DNA of 64,000 nt from assembly GCA_903840355.1 (NCBI GenBank), contig CAIMFJ010000004.1, positions 186,001 to 250,000 of the forward strand. Reading direction: 5' to 3'. Position numbers and translations under genes: made by a program. The stretch's first letter is position 1. Each line of letters starts with the position of its first letter. Below the pieces are notes generated by a model. It made no database searches. It worked only from the letters and a program-made list of their open reading frames with translations, and was not told where the DNA came from. Origin of the DNA: an uncultured Opitutia bacterium. GTDB lineage: Bacteria > Verrucomicrobiota > Verrucomicrobiia > Opitutales > UBA953. Below, in pieces: positions 44,848 through 53,661 of this stretch.

Positions 44848-46116
44848 ATGTCTTCTGCCGCCACCTTACGCTGGTTGACTGGGTTGCGAAACCTTGGCTC
44901 CCGCTTGGGGATTGAGCGCATGGCCACTTTGAGCCATCGGCTTAAACATCCTGCGCAGCAAATTCCCTGCTTTCACTTGGCAGGCACGAATGGCAAAGGT
45001 TCCACCTCGGCCATGATTGAGGCTATTCAACGTGCTCATGGGCGTAAGACAGGTCTCTACACGAGCCCTCACTTGATTTCATTAGGGGAGCGGATTCAGG
45101 TAAATCGTCAGCCCATTTCGGATGAACGCGTGGTGCAGCTCGCTGAAGCGCTGCGCCCCCACTACGAGGAAATCTGGCATCACGACCAAGGTCTCTCGCC
45201 GACCTTTTTTGAACTTATGACCGCCGCGGCGTTTTTAGAGTTCGAAGCCCAAGCGGTGGACGTGATGATTTTAGAAACGGGGTTGGGCGGGCGCCTCGAT
45301 GCGACGAATATTTGTCGTCCCGAAGTCGGGGTCATCACTTCCATTGGCTTTGATCATCAAGAGTATTTGGGCGAAACGTTGGCCAAGATTGCAGCGGAGA
45401 AGGCGGGGATTTTAAAGCCCGGGGTTCCCTGTGTGGTAGGCAACCTGTCTTCCGAAGCCGAAGCGGTCATCGTGGCTCGAGCCCAAGCCGTGGGGGCTCC
45501 CTTACACTTTGTACGTGACCGTTTTAGGGATGGCTTGCCGATGACGAATTTAATCGGTGAGCACCAGCGTGCGAATGCTGGGGCCGCTTGGCTAGCTTGT
45601 GAATTAGCTCATCGTTTGCCGATTCAGCCTGCAGTCGCTCAAGCAGCTTTGCTGCAGGTGACTTGGGCGGCTCGTTGGCAAACGTTACCGTTGGTGGATG
45701 GGCGCACCTTGATTATCGACGGCACGCATAATGAAGAAGGCGTGCGCGTGATTGTGCCGCTTCTGCAGAAGTTAGCCCAACCCACGGTGGTTGTCGGTGC
45801 GGTTGGTTTAACGCGTGCCAAGGCGTTGATGCAGGGCATTGCTCCCGTCGCTGGGAGTTTGATTTTGGTGCAACCGGATAATGAAAAAGCCTGCACCATT
45901 GCAGAGTTGAGAGCTCTGATTCCTCACGATTTTACTGGAAGTGTACGTCAGGCGACGGTCGCCGAAATTTTTAATGCGCCGCAAGCGTGCCAAGCCGATG
46001 GGTCGGTCGTGGTGGTACTAGGTTCACTTTATTTAGCGGGAGAGGTTTTAGCCCGTTATCACGGCCAGCCTTGGCATGGCTATCAGTGGCAGGATCGTCT
46101 GCCAGGAAGTCCATGA
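44848..46116 (+). CDS. folC: Folylpolyglutamate synthase / dihydrofolate synthase
   Basis: The 422-residue Mur-ligase-family protein has the ATP loop AGTNGKGSTSAM, YTSPHLISLGERI, TGLGGRLDATN and the late DGTHNEEG motif. It adds glutamate to dihydropteroate and folates with ATP. It lies 15 bases after accD, a pairing common in bacteria. The end overlaps the pseudouridine synthase start by four bases (ATGA). folP, from the same pathway, is at 55898. Confidence 0.94.
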   Translation: MSSAATLRWLTGLRNLGSRLGIERMATLSHRLKHPAQQIPCFHLAGTNGKGSTSAMIEAIQRAHGRKTGLYTSPHLISLGERIQVNRQPISDERVVQLAEALRPHYEEIWHHDQGLSPTFFELMTAAAFLEFEAQAVDVMILETGLGGRLDATNICRPEVGVITSIGFDHQEYLGETLAKIAAEKAGILKPGVPCVVGNLSSEAEAVIVARAQAVGAPLHFVRDRFRDGLPMTNLIGEHQRANAGAAWLACELAHRLPIQPAVAQAALLQVTWAARWQTLPLVDGRTLIIDGTHNEEGVRVIVPLLQKLAQPTVVVGAVGLTRAKALMQGIAPVAGSLILVQPDNEKACTIAELRALIPHDFTGSVRQATVAEIFNAPQACQADGSVVVVLGSLYLAGEVLARYHGQPWHGYQWQDRLPGSP

Positions 46117-46916
46117 GTGATTACCATTTTGTGCCACCCGGAAAAACGGCTCCCAAGGTAAACCCGGAGGAGTTGCCGCAGTGGTTGTTAGAAGAAGATG
46201 ACGACTTTTTAGTTTTCGATAAACCTGGCTGGTTAGTCTGTCACCCCTCGAAAGATGGACCTTGGTCCTCGCTGGTGGGGGCTGTCCGTGAATGGCGTCA
46301 GATGCCGGTGGCTTATTTAGTTAGCCGGCTAGACCGCGAGACTAGTGGCATTATTTTAATCGCGAAGAATTTTAACGCCGCTTCACTTTCGCAGACGGCG
46401 ATGGAACGCCGCTGGGTTACGAAGACCTATTATACTTTGTTAAAAGGTGAGTTGGTCGCACCGGTCTTAGTGGATCAATCCTTAGGGCCGGATGAAACCA
46501 GTAGTATTGTGGCGAAAACGGCGGTACGCCAAGGCCCCGGCACTTTACCAGCGGCCACGTTTTTCGAACCGCTGCTTGTGGCTCAAGGTTACACCCTGGC
46601 TCGAGTGCAGCCGCATACGGGACGTAAGCATCAGATTCGCGCACATGCCTTGTGGTTAGGCTATCCCGTGGTCGGCGACAAAATGTACGGCGGGGATGAT
46701 TCCCTTTTCTTGGAATTTATTGAACACGGTTGGACGGACCGTTTAGCGCGTCATTTAGCCATGGGTCGCCAAGCCTTGCATGCGTACCAACTGGATTTCC
46801 GTGCACCCAATTTCACCCGTATTTTTAAAGCACCCTTAGCGGCCGACATGACTGATTTTATTATTCATAAAATGGGCTGCAGTCCAGAGGCTTTGCAACA
46901 AGCCTGCACCCTTTAG
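46113..46916 (+). CDS. RluA-family RNA pseudouridine synthase
   Basis: The 267-residue protein has the catalytic HRLD-type motif as SRLDRETSGIILIAK and the late TGRKHQIRAH block. The first aspartate is the catalytic residue. It should convert uridine to pseudouridine in ribosomal or transfer RNA; no N-terminal S4 domain is visible. The ATG at 46113 is coupled to folC, whereas the longer frame from 45987 would overlap by 130 bases. The RNA target is not known. Confidence 0.9.
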   Translation: MSDYHFVPPGKTAPKVNPEELPQWLLEEDDDFLVFDKPGWLVCHPSKDGPWSSLVGAVREWRQMPVAYLVSRLDRETSGIILIAKNFNAASLSQTAMERRWVTKTYYTLLKGELVAPVLVDQSLGPDETSSIVAKTAVRQGPGTLPAATFFEPLLVAQGYTLARVQPHTGRKHQIRAHALWLGYPVVGDKMYGGDDSLFLEFIEHGWTDRLARHLAMGRQALHAYQLDFRAPNFTRIFKAPLAADMTDFIIHKMGCSPEALQQACTL

Positions 46917-47641
46917 CCGTGGGCTAGTGCCGCCGCATCCACTAAGGTCGCACCGCCTTGGCGGAGCACTTGGGCGCAAGCATGCAGGGTCGCTCCGGTG
47001 GTGAGTACATCGTCGATGACCACGTAGCGTTTGGTCGGGTGGATTTGAGCGGTGGGTTTTAAACTAAATGCTTTGAGTACATTACGACGGCGCGCTTGTC
47101 GACCTAAGCGGGTTTGCGAAACGGTCGGTTGAGATTTTTGGAGTAGCGGAGCCACCTCGGTGGCTGGCACGGCACGGTGCAGGGCGTGGGCTAGTCGCAG
47201 GGCTTGATTGTAACCCCGGTCGAGTTCACGACTCGGATGGAGGGGAACCGGGACTAAGGTGGCTCCGAGGAGGTGGCGGCGGAGGAGGGGGTCTTGGAGG
47301 GCGGCCGCTACGAGATCGTCGATGAGCCAAGGTTTTTGATAGTATTTTACTTGGTGGATGATGGCTCGGACCGCTCCGTGGGCTTGGAAAGGGCAGAGGG
47401 CACGGTGGAAGGCGGGGTGGAGTTCGAAGCAGTGCGGACAGGTGAGGTCGCCCTCGATGAGTCCTAGGAAAGGATGTCCGCAAGTATCACAACGGGGGTC
47501 GTGAATACGTTCTAGTCGCTCCGCCCCGTTAGGGGAAAGGTATCGCCCGACCCCGACTTCCATGGGTTCTTGGGTTACGACGCAGTCGCGGGGGTAGAAG
47601 CAGTCTTGGAGCCCGCGATCGATTTCAGTCCAAAACGGCAT
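46913..47641 (-). CDS. ComF-family phosphoribosyltransferase-like protein
   Basis: The 242-residue protein has a CxxC...CxxC zinc ribbon (RCDTCGHPF and CPHCF) and a C-terminal phosphoribosyltransferase domain with VVIDDVLTTGATL. ComF homologues take part in DNA uptake in naturally competent bacteria; many family members have unknown roles. I chose the start at 47641, which overlaps the ogt gene by 17 bases; a start at 47707 would add 22 residues inside ogt. The stop shares four bases (TTAG) with the convergent pseudouridine synthase. Confidence 0.88.
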   Translation of the reverse strand: MPFWTEIDRGLQDCFYPRDCVVTQEPMEVGVGRYLSPNGAERLERIHDPRCDTCGHPFLGLIEGDLTCPHCFELHPAFHRALCPFQAHGAVRAIIHQVKYYQKPWLIDDLVAAALQDPLLRRHLLGATLVPVPLHPSRELDRGYNQALRLAHALHRAVPATEVAPLLQKSQPTVSQTRLGRQARRRNVLKAFSLKPTAQIHPTKRYVVIDDVLTTGATLHACAQVLRQGGATLVDAAALAHG

Positions 47642-48089
47642 GCTCTTCAAGGAGCCAGCGACGTTTGCGGGCGAGTCCCCAAGCAAAGCCTCCGAGTCCC
47701 TGCGCATTGACCACCCGATGACAGGGGATGATTTGGGCTAAAGGGTTAGCGCCTAAGGCATGGCCGATGGCTTGAGCTGACCGGCAACCGAGGCGTTGGG
47801 CTAATTGTCCGTAAGTCACCGTTTGGCCGCGCCGAATTTTCCGACAGGCTTGCCAAACTTTAATTTGAAAAACTGTGCCATGCACTTTGGCACTTTTGAC
47901 TTCGGGCAGTTGTCCGTGAGTGGGGCAGTACCCCAACTGGGTTAATTTTTTCTCACCTAGGGTCTTAGTCAGTGGGGCAAGTAGGACTAGTTTACCTTCG
48001 GCGGTCACCGCCTTAAACCACCCATAGGCTAATTCGACGTAGGCGAGTTCACCTCGAGCCTTTCGGTCATGGGCCCAATGGATTTTCAT
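47625..48089 (-). CDS. ogt: Methylated-DNA-protein-cysteine methyltransferase (Ogt type)
   Basis: The 154-residue protein has the active site IPCHRVV with Cys123 and the recognition segment VTYGQLAQRLGCRSAQAIG. It removes O6-alkyl groups from guanine by suicidal transfer to the cysteine. Length fits the Ogt/MGMT family. It is the upstream gene of an operon with the ComF-like gene, overlapping it by 17 bases. It diverges from a PatB/MalY aminotransferase. Confidence 0.95.
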   Translation of the reverse strand: MKIHWAHDRKARGELAYVELAYGWFKAVTAEGKLVLLAPLTKTLGEKKLTQLGYCPTHGQLPEVKSAKVHGTVFQIKVWQACRKIRRGQTVTYGQLAQRLGCRSAQAIGHALGANPLAQIIPCHRVVNAQGLGGFAWGLARKRRWLLEEHAVLD

Positions 48090-48145
48090 TCTAGATTAGA
48101 ATGCGTTTGCCCGACGCCGAGTTCAATCCAAGGTTTTACTTAGCT

Positions 48146-49303
48146 ATGGCATTCAATTTCGACAGTTGCCCAGAGCGTCGCGGCTCGGACAGCACTAAGT
48201 GGCATAAGTATGCTTCACAGGATATTATTCCCTGCTGGATTGCGGATATGGATTTTATGTCGCCACCCGAAGTGGTTGCGGCTGTACAGCAACGCGCCGC
48301 GCATGGCGTTTATGGTTATCCTGCCCAACGTGAAGCGGTCTTAACCGCCGTGGTGAATCACGTGCGAGCCCGACATGGTTGGGAAATTAAGCCTGAGTGG
48401 ATCACGTTCATGTGTTCTTTGGTCCCTGGCATCCATGCAACGATTCGCTGTGCGAGTCAGCCTGGTGAGTCGGTGGTGACGACCACGCCCGTGTACCCGC
48501 CTTTTTTGACGGCCCCCGTGATTTCGGAACGCAACCCCATCAAGTTGTCGATGGTGTTTGTCGATGGACGCTGGACGTTTGATTGGGAAAAACTGGAAGC
48601 GGCTTGCGCTCAAGATCAGACGAAAGTGCTGTTGCTCTGCAGTCCGTATAATCCCTTGGCCCGCGTCTTTGATCGTGCCGAGTTGGAGCGTTTGGCGGCG
48701 TTAGTCTTAAAGTATAATCTCAAAGTTTGTTCGGACGAGATTCACTGCGATTTAATTTTAGACCCGAAGGTAAAACACACCGTCTTTGCTACGTTGAGTC
48801 CAGAGATTGCGTCGCAAACCGTGACGTTGATGGCCGCGAGCAAAACGTTTAACGTTGCGGGTTTAACCTGCGGGTTCGCGATCATTCCGGATGCCACTTT
48901 GCGCATGAAGTTCCGCCGGATTTTACAGGGGCTGTCCTTGGATCAAAATGTTTTTGGCTTAGTCGCGACGCAGGCCGCCCTAGAGCATGGCGAGCCTTGG
49001 CGTCAGGCTTGCATCGAATACTTACGGGGCAATTTAGACTTAATTGAAGCCGCCTTGAAGCGGATGCCTGGCGTGGTGTTAAGGCAGCGTCCCCAAGCTA
49101 GCTTCTTGGCTTGGCTGGATGTCTCCGCTTTAGGCTTTGAAAACCCGCATGCAGAATTCGAAAAAGGCGGGATTGGTTTTAGTAATGGCGATGACTTTGG
49201 CGGGACGGGCCATGTACGGCTGAATTTTGGTTGTCCGCGTGAGCGACTCCAAGAAATCCTTCGTCGCATGGAAGTCGTCGTTAATCGCGCGCCGCGACGT
49301 TAA
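48146..49303 (+). CDS. PatB/MalY-family PLP-dependent aminotransferase (C-S lyase)
   Basis: The 385-residue fold-type I PLP enzyme has the family opening FNFDSCPERRGSDSTKWHKY, the AGFA-like WIADMDFMSPPEV, and the PLP lysine in AASKTFNVAGL. PatB/MalY members split cystathionine and other C-S conjugates. I chose the ATG at 48146, which begins the conserved opening; one at 48101 is also in frame. A membrane protein gene of unknown role follows after 4 bases. Confidence 0.9.
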   Translation: MAFNFDSCPERRGSDSTKWHKYASQDIIPCWIADMDFMSPPEVVAAVQQRAAHGVYGYPAQREAVLTAVVNHVRARHGWEIKPEWITFMCSLVPGIHATIRCASQPGESVVTTTPVYPPFLTAPVISERNPIKLSMVFVDGRWTFDWEKLEAACAQDQTKVLLLCSPYNPLARVFDRAELERLAALVLKYNLKVCSDEIHCDLILDPKVKHTVFATLSPEIASQTVTLMAASKTFNVAGLTCGFAIIPDATLRMKFRRILQGLSLDQNVFGLVATQAALEHGEPWRQACIEYLRGNLDLIEAALKRMPGVVLRQRPQASFLAWLDVSALGFENPHAEFEKGGIGFSNGDDFGGTGHVRLNFGCPRERLQEILRRMEVVVNRAPRR

Positions 49304-49307
49304 TACG

Positions 49308-50108
49308 ATGCAAGCAGGGTCGCTTCCCTGGCGGTCGGCCCCTTGGTGGGCTTGGCTCTCGATGCTCTCTTTAGAGGGCGTCCTTTTTGTTTACCTTGCC
49401 TACATTTGTTTGCCGCGCGAGGTGCCCGTATCTCAAGGCTTACCCTTAGGTTGGGGCCTTTGGGGTTTGTGGTGTGGGTATGCGTTGGAGCGTTGGCTGG
49501 ATGTGAGTTTTACTTCCGAAGGGGTCGTCACTTGGCGCCATCGCTTTCACCGTGCCTCTATGGGCGGCTTGCTTTTAGGGGCGGTCGTGTGGATTTTATT
49601 TTTAATAAAGGTTTCGCCAGAGTTACCTTTAGCCACCTGGAATCACGGGGCGACTTGGGCGTGGATGGCGTTGGGCGGCGTGGTGATTTTATTGCCGCAG
49701 TTTTACCGGAGTTTCGCGGTGTGGGCTTTGCGGGCGGTCTTAATGTCTGGCTTATTCGCCTTCATGGTAAATGGGTTTAATTTCAAGGGGCCTTGGGAAG
49801 TCTCGGTGTCGGTGGGTTGCTTGGCCTTCGCCAATTTAGCTTCCGTACGTCGGTCCGAACTTACTCGTCCCGGAAACGTTTTCTCCTGGACGGCTCCGTT
49901 GGCGATGACCGTGGGGCTGCTGACTGCTTATGCCGGAGCAGCTTCTTATCGCTGGCTCGCCTTCGCTACTGTGTGGGGCGGTTTTGGCTTATGGGTATTG
50001 GAACGCCAGTCAGCGGAAGAAGATTTAGAGCGCTATCGAGCGCGCGTGGATGGTATTACGCTCCTCGCCTTGGGATTGAGTGCAATCGCCGTCCGACTGG
50101 CTATTTAA
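49308..50108 (+). CDS. Integral membrane protein of unknown function
   Basis: I do not recognise this 266-residue protein. It has about seven or eight hydrophobic segments separated by short polar loops, including YALERWLDVSF and HRFHRASMGG, and a charged loop SAEEDLERYRARVDG near the C-terminus. The architecture loosely recalls prenyltransferase-like proteins, but no aspartate-rich substrate motif was found. The ATG at 49308 is 4 bases after the upstream stop; a longer frame from 49227 would overlap by 77. Its stop overlaps rsmE by four bases. Confidence 0.7.
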   Translation: MQAGSLPWRSAPWWAWLSMLSLEGVLFVYLAYICLPREVPVSQGLPLGWGLWGLWCGYALERWLDVSFTSEGVVTWRHRFHRASMGGLLLGAVVWILFLIKVSPELPLATWNHGATWAWMALGGVVILLPQFYRSFAVWALRAVLMSGLFAFMVNGFNFKGPWEVSVSVGCLAFANLASVRRSELTRPGNVFSWTAPLAMTVGLLTAYAGAASYRWLAFATVWGGFGLWVLERQSAEEDLERYRARVDGITLLALGLSAIAVRLAI

Positions 50109-50866
50109 CGATGGAGCACGCGCTCCGTCAGGACATGCGTCGCCACGATACAAGCTAGGGCGGCGTTTTCGGCCCGGAGAACGGTCGGTCCTAAGGAGAC
50201 AGGTAGAAATTGAGCCTGACGTGCGGCGTCGAGTTCTTCGGCCGAAAAATCGCCCTCTGGTCCAATCAACCAAGTAACTTGTTGGATCTTTTGAAAATCT
50301 ATTTTCGCCACGGCGACGGCATCTTTTTCTAAGGAGCCGGTTAAACGTAATTCCGTTTCCGTCTTAGGCGGAAGTTGACGGAGCCAGTGCTTAAAGGTTT
50401 GTGGAGCGTGCACCTGAGTCCGCCAAGGATTGCCAGATTGTTTGCAGGCCTCGATGGTTTGTTGCTGCCAGCGTTTCAGCTTACTCTGGGCGCGTTCGGC
50501 ATCGAGTTTTACTTCACCGTGGGCGGTTTCTAAAGGAAGGATGGCGCTCGCTCCCGTTTCGCAGGCCGTACGAATCAGATCATCCATGGTGCCCGCTTTG
50601 GTCATGGCTTGCACTAAGATGATTTTAACGGCGGGCGGCAGCGTTTGTTGGCGTTGCTTAATGGTGACGACTGCACGACTGGGGTCGATTTGAGTTAGCG
50701 TCCCATCAAGCACTAAGCCTTCGCCATTGAGGAGGGTGACCGCGTCGCCGAGACGGGCGCGAAGGCTACGAACTAAGTGAGCACTCTCGTCGGCAGGCAG
50801 CGTGACTTCGGGCTTCGCAAGCTGGGCGGTCTGCTCCGGATCAATCCAGACGCGAAGTGGGCTCAT
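50105..50866 (-). CDS. rsmE: 16S rRNA (uracil-N3)-methyltransferase
   Basis: The 253-residue SPOUT methyltransferase has an N-terminal PUA-like region and the C-terminal LIGPEGDFSAEELDAA and LGPTVLRAENAALA motifs that form the trefoil knot. It methylates U1498 of 16S rRNA. The start at 50866 overlaps thiH by four bases (ATGA). An upstream start at 50905 would overlap further. The stop shares TTAA with the convergent membrane-protein gene. Confidence 0.95.
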   Translation of the reverse strand: MSPLRVWIDPEQTAQLAKPEVTLPADESAHLVRSLRARLGDAVTLLNGEGLVLDGTLTQIDPSRAVVTIKQRQQTLPPAVKIILVQAMTKAGTMDDLIRTACETGASAILPLETAHGEVKLDAERAQSKLKRWQQQTIEACKQSGNPWRTQVHAPQTFKHWLRQLPPKTETELRLTGSLEKDAVAVAKIDFQKIQQVTWLIGPEGDFSAEELDAARQAQFLPVSLGPTVLRAENAALACIVATHVLTERVLHR

Positions 50867-52005
50867 ACCTGGAGAGGTTCGGGTTGGTCGTAGGAAGCAT
50901 CCCAATCCTTCCAGACGGGTTCGTAATTCTTTTGACGCAACATCGCCGCAATGGCGTCCACCGGCCGATCATCTTCGATGGCAAATTGCTCGAGGGAGGC
51001 GTCTTTGCCTTCGGCGTAGCCACCCGGATTGGTGCGCGAACCAGCGCTCATCGAAGTGAAGCCGAGGGGGAAGGCGTGGTCGCGGAAGCGAGCGTTCTCG
51101 CGGGTGCTGAGAGTCAGTTCGATTTCGCCGTTTAGCAGGCGGAAGGCACTGGCCACTTGCACTAAATCGCGGTCGGTCATTTCGACCTTAGGCGCGAGGT
51201 CTCCTTCATGGGGACGAAGGCGAGGGAAAGAAATGCTGAAGCGACTCCGCCAGTGCTGGCGTTCTAGCCACTGCAGGTGCAGTGCCGTGAAGAAGCATTC
51301 CGTCCGCCAATCTTCGAGACCAAAGAGTGCTCCTAGGCCGATTTTGTGAACTCCCGCTTGGCCGATGCGATCGGGTGTATCTAGGCGATAAAGAAAATCC
51401 GACTTCCGGCCTTTCGGGTGATGCTGTTGATAGGTTTCGCGGTGGTAGGTTTCTTGATAAACTAAAACCGCATTCAAGCCATGTTGGCGCAGTTGCCGAT
51501 ACTCTTCCGTTTCCAACGGCTGGACCTCCATGGAAAGCGAAGAGAAGTGGGGTCGAAGTAATTTCAGGGCTTCGGTGAAGTAGTTGATTTCAATTTTATT
51601 AGACTCCCCGGTTAAGAGCAGTACATGGTCGAAACCTAATTTCTTTAGTGCCCCCGCTTCGCGTAAAATTTCACCAGGATTCAGGGTGCGGCGCGGGATT
51701 TTATTACCTGCGGAGAATCCGCAATAGTTGCAGACGTTTTGGCATTCGTTAGAAAGGTAGACGGGGGCAAATAATTGCATCGTCCGCCCGAAGCGTTGTA
51801 CCGTGCGTTCGTGGCTGAGTTGAGCGATGGGTTCGAGAAAACGCCCCGCGGCCGGGGAAAGTAAGGCCTTAAAATCTTCTAACGCGAGCGGCTGGCCACT
51901 GCGGCTTTTTTGGAGCGCGATTTCGACGTCCGTTTCGGTCTTAGCGGCAATTGAAGCCATGACGGCATCCCAAGGATACTGAGCATGGATGGCAGCGAAG
52001 GACAT
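50863..52005 (-). CDS. thiH: 2-iminoacetate synthase (thiazole synthesis, radical SAM)
   Basis: The 380-residue protein has the radical SAM CxxxCxxC motif as Cys88, Cys92, Cys95 and the ThiH-type VYLSNECQN, NKIPRRTLN and LQVE-like LSMEVQPLETEEY segments. It cleaves tyrosine to 2-iminoacetate for the thiamin thiazole ring. No thiG, thiS or thiF is adjacent, so the rest of the pathway must be elsewhere. It precedes rsmE with a four-base overlap. Confidence 0.92.
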   Translation of the reverse strand: MSFAAIHAQYPWDAVMASIAAKTETDVEIALQKSRSGQPLALEDFKALLSPAAGRFLEPIAQLSHERTVQRFGRTMQLFAPVYLSNECQNVCNYCGFSAGNKIPRRTLNPGEILREAGALKKLGFDHVLLLTGESNKIEINYFTEALKLLRPHFSSLSMEVQPLETEEYRQLRQHGLNAVLVYQETYHRETYQQHHPKGRKSDFLYRLDTPDRIGQAGVHKIGLGALFGLEDWRTECFFTALHLQWLERQHWRSRFSISFPRLRPHEGDLAPKVEMTDRDLVQVASAFRLLNGEIELTLSTRENARFRDHAFPLGFTSMSAGSRTNPGGYAEGKDASLEQFAIEDDRPVDAIAAMLRQKNYEPVWKDWDASYDQPEPLQV

Positions 52006-52026
52006 TGTAGTCTAAATTAACAAAGT

Positions 52027-52045
52027 CCCATCGGAGCGCGATGGG
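52027..52045 (-). terminator. Possible weak terminator or hairpin between gcvH and thiH
   Basis: On the minus strand CCCATCG pairs with CGATGGG around a five-base loop, followed by ACTTTGTTAATTT. There is no continuous T run, so termination would be weak. It could separate gcvT-gcvH transcripts from thiH-rsmE, or be a chance hairpin. Confidence 0.3.
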
Positions 52046-52060
52046 TAGTTAGTGGAGCGC

Positions 52061-52441
52061 TCAAAGCAACGCCGCATACCCTGCTGCGTTGAGTAAGGAA
52101 CTTACTTCGGCAGGGTTTTGCACGCGCACGCGAATCATCCAGGCACCTTGATAGGGCTCGCGGTTTACTAAGTCAGGCGTGTCATTCAAAGCGGCATTCG
52201 TTTCGATGACTTCACCGCTGATGGGGCTGTAGAGATCCGAAGCGGCCTTGACCGATTCAACGGTGCCGAACACATCGCCCGCGGCGAAAGTTTTACCCGT
52301 CTTAGGCAGGTCGACAAACGTCACATCTCCTAAGGCAGCTTGAGCGTGGTCGGTGATGCCAATCGTTGCCGTGCCATCGTTGGCGAGGCGGACCCATTCA
52401 TGGTCCTTGGTGTAATGAAGTTCGGCGGGGACTTGGCTCAT
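52061..52441 (-). CDS. gcvH: Glycine cleavage system H protein
   Basis: The 126-residue protein has the lipoylation site Lys65 in the ESVKAASDLYSP motif and the usual HEWVRL opening. It carries the aminomethyl group between GcvP and GcvT on a lipoyl arm. It lies 39 bases after gcvT on the same strand. gcvP is not in the window. Confidence 0.96.
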   Translation of the reverse strand: MSQVPAELHYTKDHEWVRLANDGTATIGITDHAQAALGDVTFVDLPKTGKTFAAGDVFGTVESVKAASDLYSPISGEVIETNAALNDTPDLVNREPYQGAWMIRVRVQNPAEVSSLLNAAGYAALL

Positions 52442-52480
52442 GCGATGTAGGAAGTTGGGCTTGGTAGATTTTTCAACCCT

Positions 52481-53572
52481 TCACTTCACGAAAGGTTCAA
52501 CGGCAATCTGCAAGGGCAGACGGATACCGCGGATATCGACCGTAAGTTCGCTTGAGCCAGTGTAGCCTGCGGCGATGAGGGCGGTGCCGATGGGTTTGCC
52601 GAGGACGGGAGATTGCGTGCCAGAGAGTACTTCACCTACTGGCGTATCGCCGGCAAACACCTGAGCCCCTTGGCGGGCAATGCGGCGATCGTCCAAGGAA
52701 AACAGCACGACCGAGGAGGCCGGACCACCTTCCGCTTGGCGGCGAAGGGCTTCGCGGCCGACGAATTCGGGCTTACTGAATTTCACCGTCCAACCCAGAC
52801 CAGCTTGGATGGGTGAAATCTTTTCCGAAATCTCGTGGCCGTAGAGCGGGTAGTTTGCTTCGAGGCGAAGAGAGTCGCGGGCACCGAGACCTGCGGGGAT
52901 GAGACCATGAGGTTGACCTGCGGTTAGAATCGCCCGGGCAACTTTTTCAGCTGAGGCCGCTGGAAGGTAAATTTCAAAACCTGCCGAACCCGTGTACCCC
53001 GTGCGCGAGACTAGACAACCCGAGGCCCCACCGACTTCGCCGGTCAAAAAACCGAAGCGTTTGATAGACGCGAGGGGAAGTGAGGTTACGAGGCTGAGGA
53101 TTTTCTCTGCAAGGGGACCCTGAATGGCGAGTTGGGCCCACGCGTTGCACTCGTCGATGACTTCGACTTTAAAGCGACCGACGAGCGACTTCATCCACGC
53201 CAAGTCTTTTTGGGCATTGGAGGCGTTGAGGCAGATGAGGAATTCGTTTTCGTTGAGACGGTAAACAATTAGGTCATCGACGCAGCCACCATCAGGTTGG
53301 CACATCACGGTGTAGCGAGCCATGCCAGGTTTGATGGACGACATCTCATTCGTCATGATGCGATCGAGGAAGGCGGCGGCGTCTTTGCCGCGTACGCGGG
53401 CTTCGCCCATGTGCGAGACGTCAAACAGGCCTGCAGTTTTGCGCACGGCCATGTGTTCTTCGATGATGCCACGGTATTGCACGGGCATTTCCCAGCCTGC
53501 GAACGGGACCATCCGGCCACCTAGTTCGACGTGGAGAGAATAAAGCGGTGTTCTGGAAAGCGTGTCCGACAT
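52481..53572 (-). CDS. gcvT: Aminomethyltransferase (glycine cleavage T protein)
   Basis: The 363-residue protein has TPLYSLHVELGGRMVPFAGWEMP at the start (seen as LGGRMVPFAGWEMPVQY), DVSHMGE, and the GARDSLRLEANYPLYG folate-binding segment. It transfers a methylene group from the H protein to tetrahydrofolate, releasing ammonia. It is followed on the same strand by gcvH. The upstream gap of 89 bases holds a terminator for the preceding gene, so its own promoter must be squeezed into about 40 bases. Confidence 0.96.
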   Translation of the reverse strand: MSDTLSRTPLYSLHVELGGRMVPFAGWEMPVQYRGIIEEHMAVRKTAGLFDVSHMGEARVRGKDAAAFLDRIMTNEMSSIKPGMARYTVMCQPDGGCVDDLIVYRLNENEFLICLNASNAQKDLAWMKSLVGRFKVEVIDECNAWAQLAIQGPLAEKILSLVTSLPLASIKRFGFLTGEVGGASGCLVSRTGYTGSAGFEIYLPAASAEKVARAILTAGQPHGLIPAGLGARDSLRLEANYPLYGHEISEKISPIQAGLGWTVKFSKPEFVGREALRRQAEGGPASSVVLFSLDDRRIARQGAQVFAGDTPVGEVLSGTQSPVLGKPIGTALIAAGYTGSSELTVDIRGIRLPLQIAVEPFVK

Positions 53573-53609
53573 GCCCCTTAGGGTGTTCGGCTTCTAGGTT
53601 ACTTCCAAT

Positions 53610-53640
53610 AAAAAAGCCCGACCATTTGGTCGGGCTTTTG
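53610..53640 (-). terminator. Intrinsic terminator after the PEGA coiled-coil gene
   Basis: A perfect twelve-base-pair stem, AAAAGCCCGACC with GGTCGGGCTTTT, closes an AAAT loop. On the minus strand it is followed by a T-rich run (CTTTTTTATT). It lies 22 bases past the stop of the coiled-coil lipoprotein gene. The A-rich other side also makes it a plausible bidirectional terminator. Confidence 0.9.
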
Positions 53641-53661
53641 CTTTAGATTTGAATCCGTCGA

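Noticed and set aside
47226-47483. Proline/serine-rich minus-strand frame inside the comF-like gene
   Set aside because: It is an out-of-frame reading of a G-rich stretch; the in-frame protein has intact zinc and PRTase motifs.
53573-53661. Glycine riboswitch upstream of gcvT
   Set aside because: The 89-base gap is mostly filled by a terminator for the preceding gene and lacks room for the two aptamers.
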